NCBI GenBank assembly: GCA_949358305.1
Contig: OX442316.1
Span: 18,972,001-19,036,000, forward strand
Direction: 5' to 3'
Origin: Strigamia acuminata
Taxonomy: Eukaryota > Arthropoda > Chilopoda > Geophilomorpha > Linotaeniidae
DNA: 64,000 nt
This document shows, in pieces, positions 1-8,675 of this stretch. The notes below the pieces were generated by a model. The model saw nothing but the letters and a program-made list of their open reading frames with translations. It did not search any database and was not told where the DNA came from. How positions within the stretch are numbered: position 1 is the first letter of the stretch; each line of letters begins with the position of its first letter. The position numbers were made by a program, and so were the translations under genes.

Positions 1-360
1 CTCGAAATGAAAATTTTATCGGAAAAAGAATGCAAACAGCTGTTGGGAGGTTTCCGTTTTTTTTGGAGACCAGAAAAAATCTGCGCCTGGGAACGCAACA
101 AAGATTCGTGCAAGGTAACGTAACGTTTTGTTCCTTATGTTTTATTTATTTTATTTATTTTATTTATTTATTATATGTAGGGCGATTCTGGCGGTCCATT
201 AATGTGGGAAGATGATGCCAAGAAGCGATATTTAATTGGCATCGTCTCGCTGGGTTTTTGCGGCGAGGGCAACAGGCCTGGTTTGTTTATCCGCGTCAGC
301 TCCTACTTGGACTGGATCAGAAATAACACTCGCGACGACCACACCATCTGTTGGTCGTAA
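1..360 (+). CDS. Trypsin-like serine protease 1 (3' part only)
   Basis: This is the last part of an S1-family secreted protease; its 5' exons lie outside the window. Exons are 1-114 and 181-360, with a GT-AG intron between codons 192 and 193 (chymotrypsin numbering). The first exon ends with KDSCK, so the pocket residue 189 is Asp, which predicts cleavage after Arg or Lys. The last exon starts GDSGGP with catalytic Ser195 and Gly193, and RPGLF gives Gly226. The protein ends HTICWS, nearly the same tail as protease 3 in this cluster. His57 and Asp102 cannot be seen. The family and active-site assignment are clear; the physiological substrate is unknown. Confidence 0.93.
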
Positions 361-564
361 TCAATAATAGCATTAAGCATTAAATACGCGTGTGGTACAC
401 GCAGTGCACGTAGTACCCATTATTCGAAGAAAAGAAAAAAAAAAGTGTAACGTGGGAATGGAAGTATGTGAGGTATTCAATATAATAAATTATAATGTCA
501 AGTCCGAAAGATATCGGCAATGATATAAAACAAACCTTTGATATTTGCCAATATTTGCCGCAAT

Positions 565-1779
565 ATGTTGCACATTCCAACAGTTATTTTCATTTTAATC
601 GCTTGTTGCGTGCAGTCTTGCAATTTCAAGGTAAGTCGAAATATCAAACTGAATCGAGAACTTTTTATCATTACCAATAATTATTATTAACTATTATAAC
701 TATAACTATAAATGTAGCAAATAGATGAAGATAGTTACTACAAAGTTATCGGTGGAAAACGAGGCGAACGAAATGAATTCCCTTACATGGTCGTAATTTA
801 GAAGAAACATTAATTTAATAAATTTAATTAATTTAACTAATTCAAATAATTTGTAAAAACTCACAATTGCAGGTGATGGTGTTTAATGCAACTGGAGAAT
901 TTGTTTGCGGCGGCACGCTGATTAGCGACGATTACGTGCTAACAGCTGCTCATTGCGTTAGAGAGTGAGTTTAGTGAGAAATTCGATTCGATCGGGAATA
1001 AGAAATTGAATTTAAATTGAATTAAATTAAATTAAATTACTTACAGTAGTCAATTGGAGAGCAATATTTTTATACGGATAGGGACGTACGAGCACAACAC
1101 TGAAAACGATGCGTCGCACGACGAAATCAACGTTTCTCGAATCATCCTGCACGAAGGTTTCGACTGGGACGCAAAATTGCACGATTTGGCGCTGATTCGA
1201 TTGATGCGCAAAGTGCGTGCCACCCAGTGGACCAGTCCCATCTGTATACCGAACGCTCCAAATATTATGTTCGACGGAGAGCGCGCTCAAATCGCCGGCT
1301 GGGGCTCCACATCAGTTGGTAAAGTTCACACTTGTTCAAAGTTCAAACACATTGTTTGATTGATTGATTGATTGATTAATTCTTAGATGGGAGTTCCATC
1401 TCTTTTCTGCACAAGTTGGAAATGACGATAATGCCGCACGACGATTGTTGCGCTCTACTAGGGGGTCGCGACTGCGACGTATTTTTGAACGCGGAGAAAA
1501 TGTGCGCTTTCAGCCAGAACAAAGGCCCTTGCACAGTAGGCGCTTTTAATCAACTTCGTAATTGATGTTGTTGTCGTGTTTCTATTTCTATTTATTTAAT
1601 AGAGCGATTCCGGCGGTCCGCTCGTGTGGGTGGATCCACGAACCGAGAAACCACAACTGGTCGGGATAATTTCGTTGGGTGCGTGCGGTCAAAACAACAG
1701 CCCCGCCATCTTCAGCCGCATTTCGTCCTACTTGGATTGGATCCAACGCAACACTCACAACTCCACCTGTCGGCTTTAA
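565..1779 (+). CDS. Serine protease 2, atypical S1 pocket and Ser193
   Basis: Exons: 565-630, 718-789, 873-964, 1047-1318, 1387-1535, 1603-1779. The ATG at 565 opens a signal peptide (MLHIPTVIFILIACCVQS). A propeptide Cys follows, then activation site K-VIGG. The triad is intact: TAAHC (His57), HDLAL (Asp102) and DSGGP (Ser195). The pocket is not trypsin-like: GPC gives Gly189 and Pro190, and PAIF gives Ala226, so Arg/Lys specificity is unlikely. Position 193, whose backbone NH helps form the oxyanion hole, is Ser (TSDSGGP) instead of Gly. An AATAAA lies at 1807. The gene shares the intron positions of its neighbours. It is probably an active extracellular protease of unknown specificity. Confidence 0.92.
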
Positions 1780-1933
1780 GTTGTTCACACAAGTGTATGA
1801 AAATGAAATAAAAAAAATGTGCAGATAAAAACGTGAGCTAAATAGTTTCGCAATCATGTCCAAACAATCAAACATACAGTACACCACATACACGACACGA
1901 GATAAGAAACGATATTGAATATAAGGTAGCAAA

Positions 1934-3101
1934 ATGGTAGGCCACTACTATTACTACAAGTATTGCTTATTAGCTTTCCTTTTCGTCCTTGCTCCACTTG
2001 AAATCAATTCGAGACCTTACGACCTTGACGTAACCACATTACCTTCGCCACGAAATGACTTTCTCCGAATTGTCGGCGGTGTTCCTGCTCGGAATAATGA
2101 GTTTCCTTATTTGGTAATATTTTTTCCTCTCCTTTTCCCTCATTCTTGAAATCTTAGAATGATGATTTATTCCCTCGATCAGGTGATGCTAACGAGAATC
2201 AATGGCTACGTGTTCTGCGGAGGTGCTTTAATAAGCGATTATTACGTTTTAACAGCGGCCCACTGCGTGGAAAAGTACACTACTCTCTGTCTCTCTGTAT
2301 TAGTATTAATTAGACATTATAGAATATTGCACCATTTTTTTTATTTCTCTCGTGTAAAATGACAGTAAGTTGGCGAGCGGAATTATCGTCCGAATGGGTG
2401 AATATGATTGGCACACTTTGAACGACGGCTTTCACGTTAACGTCCAAGTGAGGGATATCATTTTGCATCCGAAATTCATCCGGCCGGTGGCTTATAATGA
2501 CATAGCCATTCTTCGCTTGAACTCGCCGGCGATCAGCTCGGAACGAGTCGAGTCAATTTGCCTGCCGCCCAACGGAATGTTCGCCGGTGAAAAAGCGACT
2601 GCGATGGGATGGGGCGCCACCGACCCCGAATGTAACGACTCCCACAATTCAAACTAAATTTATTCTTTTATTTAATTCTGTTTTTTTTTTTTGAAATTTT
2701 TTTTATTAAAGCAAGACTTCCGAGTAATGTTTTGCGAAAATTGGAATTGGAAGTTTTGTCGCAGGAATCGTGTCGGAGCCGTTTTGAGGGATCGAGCGTG
2801 TTTTTGAATTCGGAGAAACTGTGCGCCTGGAGTCAAAACAAGGATTCGTGTAGTGTATTGACGATCGAAAAACGTGTCTGTCGCTTTTGTCGATTAATTG
2901 CGCTTGATTTTGAAGGGTGATTCTGGCGGCCCGCTCACGTGGGAAGATCCGAGCTCCAAACGGTCGTATTTGATCGGAATCATTTCGATGGGATTCCGTT
3001 GCGGAGAAACAAACCTGCCGGGTTTGTACACGCGAATCACCTCGTACATCGACTGGATCAAGAGCCACACGCAAGGCGACAACACCATCTGTTGGTCATA
3101 A
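1934..3101 (+). CDS. Trypsin-like serine protease 3
   Basis: Exons: 1934-2113, 2183-2274, 2366-2631, 2712-2854, 2916-3101. The first exon holds both the N-terminal hydrophobic segment (YCLLAFLFVLAPLEINS) and the activation site R-IVGG, which are on separate exons in proteases 2, 5, 6 and 7. The triad is complete: TAAHC, NDIAIL and GDSGGP. Asp189 (KDSCS), Gly193 and Gly226 (LPGLY) predict normal trypsin specificity. The C terminus, NTICWS, nearly copies that of protease 1, so these two are probably a recent duplicate pair. AATAAA at 3122 is only about 50 bp before the start of the next gene. Secreted zymogen; role unknown. Confidence 0.94.
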
Positions 3102-3177
3102 TTTAAAATGTATACCTATTTAATAAAACACAATGAGAGAGAGAGAGATTAGCTCGTTTTTTTCTTCTTCCGTTCAA

Positions 3178-4273
3178 ATGTGTCCGACGAGAGTAGCGGC
3201 AGGTTTTTGCCTGGTTTTAGTGTTGTTGGTGTTCCCGGTGCAGGAAAATTGCATGAACGTAGCAAAGAGCGAAAATAAATATTTGTCGAGAATTGTGGGC
3301 GGCGAAATTGCAGGCGTGCACGAATTTCCGTTTGCAGTAAGTAGTCCGAGTGTGATTACACGTGTGAGTAGAATTTGCTTTTATAGGTTTTGATAGCCAA
3401 CCGAGAGGGTATGGTCGTTTGCGGCGGCACATTAATTAGTCCCAGATACGTACTTACAGCTGCCCATTGCGTGAACACGTAATTTAAAGCCGGTTGTAAA
3501 CTCAATTTGAAAGCGTGAAATAATTCAGCTTTTTTCAGTAAACTCGCTTCCAATTTGGTGGTCCGGTTGGGCGAGCACGACCTGCAGAGCGTAAACGAGT
3601 CGCGACACTTGTCCGTTCGTGTGCAAGAAATAATATCTCATCCGAAATTCAACTACTTCGGAACCAACAACGACATCGCTCTTTTGCGGCTCGATCGAGT
3701 CGTCGCTCTCTCGTCTTCCGTTCGGTCCGTCTGTCTCCCGTCCGACCACTCGTTCGACGGACAAACGGCCCTGATTGTCGGATGGGGTCACATGCTCCCG
3801 TCATGTATTATGAATTACAATAAAATATACAAATAAAAATAAAAATAAATTTTTTATTTTTCTTCTTTTTTCCTCAGTGGAAGCACCGTCCACAGTTTTA
3901 AGGAAACTCCACGTGCAGATTCTGAATAAAACCGATTGCAAACAACGTTTGGGCACGGAGCGTTGGTGGCTCACCGACAACAAACTGTGCGGGTGGAGTT
4001 ATAACCAGAATGCGTGCCAGGTTTAAACGGAAAAAATTAACTAATTTCGCCCATGCGCAATATTTAATGTTTTATTGTTTTTCCTAGGGAGATTCCGGCG
4101 GTCCGGTCGTCCCACTTGACGGCTCGTGCGTCATCGGGGTCATGTCTTTCAGCGTCGAGTGCGGGACCACAAATATGCCCAGCATTTATACTCGCGTGTC
4201 CAAATTTAATCAATGGATTCTTGATAATACCACGGATCACCCTCCTTGTATTCGCGCGGAAATAAAATTCTAA
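3178..4273 (+). CDS. Serine protease 4, Asn189 pocket
   Basis: Exons: 3178-3336, 3387-3478, 3539-3804, 3878-4020, 4088-4273. An in-frame ATG at 3133 exists, but the signal peptide ([19 protein letters not shown]) starts naturally at 3178. As in protease 3, the signal and R-IVGG activation site share one exon. The triad is intact (TAAHC, NDIALL, GDSGGP). The specificity pocket is altered: NAC gives Asn189 and MPSIY gives Ser226, so it should not be a standard trypsin. The C-terminal extension ends in IRAEIKF after a lone Cys. The gap to protease 3 is only 76 bp, the tightest in the cluster. Likely an active secreted protease with non-tryptic preference. Confidence 0.92.
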
Positions 4274-4425
4274 AAAACTTGATGCCGCTTGCTTTTACTT
4301 TTGTTTTTACTTTTATTCGGATGGGCTCGGCCGTATCCTTATCCTTATCCGTCTCCGTGGCTGATAAGGTATCGGGTTATCACACATGCCAGCGTAGTCA
4401 TTAACAGGGTTGAAACACGGTTGAA

Positions 4426-5552
4426 ATGAGTTGTTTACTTACCTTCGTCGCAGTTTTCTCCCTTCTGGCGGTGGCGAACACGAACGGCAGAGAAGTAACG
4501 AGAGAGAGAGAGATGACAGAGATGTCAACAAATCATTAAATCAACTAACTGAAGCCTGACGCGTTTTGTTTTTTTTCTCTCTCTCAGGTGCACAGGCAGA
4601 AAAGAATCATTGGTGGGTTTCCAGCAAGTGCCGACAGTTGTCCCCATATCGTACGAAATGCCTCGCAACTTTTCTTTGTTGCACCGTTTGACGACTTATT
4701 GTTTATAGGCACTTCTTTCGGACGAAGATGGCTACTTCCGGTGCGGCGCAGTCATAATTGGCGAAAAGCATTTGCTCACAACTCATCTCTGTTTGGACAG
4801 GTGAAACGAGTGTTGTTTTTTTTCCTCTTATTTTTATCTGTAATTTTTTTCTGTAGTTACGATGACTTGAAAGAGATCGTTTTGCATCCGGGTTACGGAA
4901 TCCCCGGACACAACGATGCAATTGTGGCATTCGTCGAGCGTGTGACCTATCATCCCGGCTACGACTCGTCCGATCTCACTAATAACATCGCCATCATCGA
5001 ACTGCAAGACAAATTGGAACTGAACGAGTTCGTTCGCAGGGCCTGCATCAGCAATTCGAGTCATTTACCATCGCCACTCACGGCAACATTCTGTGGCTAC
5101 GGAGTCGCGGAAGGTACACACATTTTGCATAATGTTGTTACGGGCGTTTTATTGACTAATTCATTCCACACTAGATTTTGCGCACGGCGGATTGCGTCAA
5201 GTGTCCTTGGACTGGATACCGTTAGACGAGTGTAAACGACACAGCTTAATCTCTCCATCCGATGACAATTTTTGCACTCGAACAGCCGGCAAAACATTCT
5301 GCGCAGTAATAAAACTCAAAAGACTTGTTTTTATGCAGTTAGAGTTTACAACTTTGTTTCCCATCTTAGGGCGATGGCGGCGGTCCATTAATTTGGACAA
5401 GCAAGACACTAACTCCGTTCGTTGTTGGCCTGGCTTCGTGGACTACGTGCGAAGCGGGCGCGCCAGAAATGTTCGTTAGCGTCAACTATTTCTACGACTG
5501 GATCGTGCACAACGTTCCGGGCTCGCACTTGTGCATCGCCGCTTACGATTGA
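4426..5552 (+). CDS. Catalytically dead serine protease homolog 5
   Basis: Exons: 4426-4494, 4588-4650, 4709-4800, 4857-5113, 5175-5305, 5370-5552. It has a signal peptide (MSCLLTFVAVFSLLAVA) and a still-cleavable activation site (KR-IIGG). All three catalytic residues are lost. TAAHC is replaced by TTHLC, so Leu sits at 57. NDIA is replaced by NNIA, so Asn is at 102. DSGGP is replaced by DGGGP, so Gly is at 195. The frame is open through six spliced exons and the structural cysteines are mostly kept. This suggests a selected non-catalytic homolog (SPH), a class used in arthropods as cofactors or decoys in proteolytic cascades, rather than a recent pseudogene. AATAAA at 5571. Confidence 0.9.
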
Positions 5553-5761
5553 CTCTTGAGTTTCGTGTATAATAAAGTCGTAATTTAAAAGAATGCTTTA
5601 CCATTCGCCTCTTAATTTTTCCCCACTCGAAATCAATTGTGATATCAGTTTGTTGATTTATTAATTATCAGCAGCATTAATTTGATGTTATCGCAACACT
5701 TGACTTTTGTTCCCAGTCCCACGTACGTTTATCTCGGTCCGAGTAAACACATAATTTCATA

Positions 5762-6930
5762 ATGGATTTTCTCGGAATGTTTGCTTTGTATTTCATTTTG
5801 TTGGTAAGTTGTGTGTTTTTGATTTCTCAGAGCTTGAAAAATACATGGAGTTTACTCAACCCAACCGATATGCTGTATATACTTGTATATATAGATGTAT
5901 GCGAATGGGAATAGATGTACGGGAACACGCAACGCGATTCAAGACGATGCTACTTTGTACGTGTACAATGGAGACGACGCACGTGACGGAGAATTTCCTT
6001 GGATGGTTAAACATTCCTTTTCTAGCCGAAAAAAATGGAATTAAATTTCTTATTTAAAGGTGATGATTGCAAACTACCAAGGTTTGCTTCACTGCGGAGC
6101 GGCGCTAATTAGTCCCCGTCACGTGCTCACTGCCGGACATTGCACTATCGGGTAGGGAAGGGAATGTAATAAATGCAATATTACACGCGTTAATTGAACG
6201 ATCAATTTCATTTAGGATGCCAGTTGAGAATCCTCCGATGATCGCGGTGGTTTTGGGCCTCGTCAATATGCTCGACATTGGCAGTGCGCAAATGGTGGCG
6301 CACGTCACCAGAATAATCCGTCATCCGTCCTACAAACCCGCGTACAAATTTGATTTCGCCATACTCGAGTTAGACAGATACGTTTCGTTCTCTTCGGAAA
6401 TCCAACCGATTTGCCCACTCCCACCGCGAATCAATCTCGACGGTGAAAACGCCGTCGTCACCGGATGGGGTTTCTCCGAGCCAAACTCGTTGAGCAATAT
6501 CTTACAAAAGGCAACCATTCCCATTTGGAACTGGCAAGAATGCAGACGCTTGTACGAAAGCCACGGCAACTACGATTTGTCCCAAGTCATGTTGTGTGCG
6601 GGTGACACGAGAAACGGAAAAGACGCCTGCACTGTAAATTAAATTAGGAAGAAACTTTTTATTTATTCCAATTTGATTATTTCAATTTGATTCTGTTGTT
6701 AGTACGATTCCGGAGGTCCTTTGGCGTGGCAGCATCAATCTGGACGCTGGTTTCTTGTGGGAATAGTCTCTTGGGGTGCAGAATGCGGAGGGGATTTACC
6801 AGGCGTTTACAGCAACGTGTCCAGCGTTCAAAATTGGATCACGAACCAAACTAACTACTCCTGTACATCAACTGATAAGACAACGCCATTATCGCAACGT
6901 CGAGTGTTTCGCAAAAACACCCGACGATAG
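5762..6930 (+). CDS. Serine protease 6, altered activation site and Tyr193
   Basis: Exons: 5762-5803, 5895-6005, 6060-6151, 6216-6633, 6703-6930. Exon 1 gives MDFLGMFALYFILL, a short hydrophobic leader. The acceptor at 5894 was chosen because it keeps the frame. The normal R-IVGG is replaced by Y-VYNG, so there is no basic P1 residue for trypsin-type activation. The triad is intact (TAGHC, FDFAIL, DSGGP). Asp189 (KDAC) and Gly226 (LPGVY) predict tryptic specificity, but position 193 is Tyr (CTYDSGGP). The intron that separates the Asp and 189 exons elsewhere in the cluster is missing, giving one 418-bp exon. A basic tail of about 25 residues follows the last Cys. AATAAA at 6963. Confidence 0.88.
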
Positions 6931-7043
6931 ATAGATAGATAGATAGCAAGCTTCCTTTTCACAATAAATCGTTATCTGTATTTTTTATTAGACGGTATTA
7001 CTGTACGTTTTTTTCACACAATATCAATCAGTCGAAAAGAAAA

Positions 7044-8231
7044 ATGCCACCCTTCATTTTACTGTTTGTAATTCTGCTTTCCGCGATGGTAAGTTTATGT
7101 TGGAATTACAATTTAAAAATAAGAAGTAAGAAGTAAGAAGCACACCGTACATAAATAAATAAATGTAGGATATTTTTCAAATTTGCGCACAGTCACGTGG
7201 ATCACGTTTGCTGGCTAGAATAAAAAGCGGAGAGGAAGCGGTTCCTCACGAATTCCCTTGGATGGTATTAAATCGAGTTGAGGCAGTAAATCCAAATGTA
7301 ATTGTATCTAGCTTTTTCACTTTTCCATCAGGCCATGATCACCAACCTGGAAGGAATACAAGTTTGCGGAGGCACTTTAATTAACCAACGATTCGTTCTT
7401 ACTGCGGCCCACTGTGTCCTCGCGTAATTCCATTCCTCCCGTCCCGTGTTTTTAAACTTTTAAACAAACACAAGTCAAAAATCTTTAGGATTCCGTCAAT
7501 AAACCCACCGAACGTGCTGGTGCGATTAGGACGACACAATAAGACGGATCCGTTCGAACCCAAGGCGCAGACGCATCGGATTCGCACCATAACACGTCAT
7601 CCGCAATACAAGCCCATGTTCAACAACGATTTTGCACTTTTGGAATTGGAAACTGATGCTATTTTTAACGATGCAGTGCGGAGCATCTGTTTGGCTAAAC
7701 CAGAGCCGAAAATTGACAATAAAAGCGCACTTATAGCTGGTTGGGGATACCTTACACCCGGTAATGGGCTAATGGCATCCATCAATCAAAGTTTTTAACA
7801 AACTAAAACTAAAACTTTTTTCCAGATGGACCAGATAGTAATTCGCTTCAAAAAGGAACGGTTCAAGTGATGCCGATGCTAACGTGTCGACTTATTTATC
7901 ATTCCTTGGGCAACGAGAAAACAAAAATCACCGATTCCATGTTGTGTGCGAAAAATCAACGAACGTTGTCGGATGCGTGCAATGTAATAAGCTTAGCAAC
8001 AGCTCGTTAGTTTCTGTATTTCTTTAGATCTGTTTATTTCTTTCTTGCGCTTAGAGAGACTCTGGCGGTCCCCTGATGGTGGAGGACGAAGAGAGTGGCC
8101 AGTTGATCTTGGCTGGCGTCGTATCTTGGGGAATGACGTGCGGAAGTGCGGTATTTCCGGGAGTGTACGCTCGAGTATCCTTCGCACGAAATTGGATCAT
8201 CAAAAGCATTGGCAACACCACAATTTGTTGA
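7044..8231 (+). CDS. Trypsin-like serine protease 7, mesotrypsin-like Arg193
   Basis: Exons: 7044-7088, 7169-7264, 7332-7423, 7489-7760, 7826-7983, 8055-8231. A signal peptide ([15 protein letters not shown]) precedes activation site R-IKSG, where Lys-Ser replaces the usual Val-Gly. The triad is intact (TAAHC, NDFALL, DSGGP), with Asp189 (SDAC) and Gly226 (FPGVY), so tryptic specificity is expected. Position 193 is Arg (CNRDSGGP). Human mesotrypsin (PRSS3) carries the same Gly193-to-Arg change, which makes it resist and digest protein inhibitors; a similar property here is inference. No AATAAA stands close to the stop. This is the last gene of the cluster and is most like protease 6. Confidence 0.91.
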
Positions 8232-8675
8232 TGAAGCAAATCGATTATGATTACGAGAATACATAAAAAATTGTTATTACACCAACCTAATTTGCTATCA
8301 ACCAATTCATTTACTACACGTCTTAGCAAAATTAATGATCTGATCATTTTTACACTAACCAATCGTTCGAAGAGATGCGGGCGAGCGAGCGAGTGAGCGA
8401 GCAGTAATTATTTTTCTTTTCCATGTTTGCATTTTACATTTCGCTCTACGGTTTCAATTTCATGGGAGAGCCTGCCAACACAATTCCCTTATGAAATTCG
8501 ACCAAAACTCAAACCGACATGTACAGTGAAATCAGAAATAAGTTTGCTAAACAAAAAAAATCGAGCTACACATTTTATTAGAATAATAATAATAATTTAC
8601 ATTATTTTTATTATCATCATTTGAAGTTTGAATGAAACAGTTGCTGATGTATTACGTACTTAAACTTGGCTTAGT
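8232..8675. other. Convergent 3' regions, no gene
   Basis: This AT-rich stretch lies between the stop of protease 7 (+) and the stop of the class B receptor (-) and should hold the 3' ends of both. A TTTATT at about 8574 would serve as the receptor's minus-strand poly(A) signal. No coding exon or RNA gene is seen. Confidence 0.6.

Noticed and set aside
5822-5894. Using the TTTCTCAG acceptor at about 5820 for protease 6 exon 2
   Set aside because: In the phase required by exon 1 it hits a stop after about 27 codons; the acceptor ending 5894 keeps the frame open into the protease domain.
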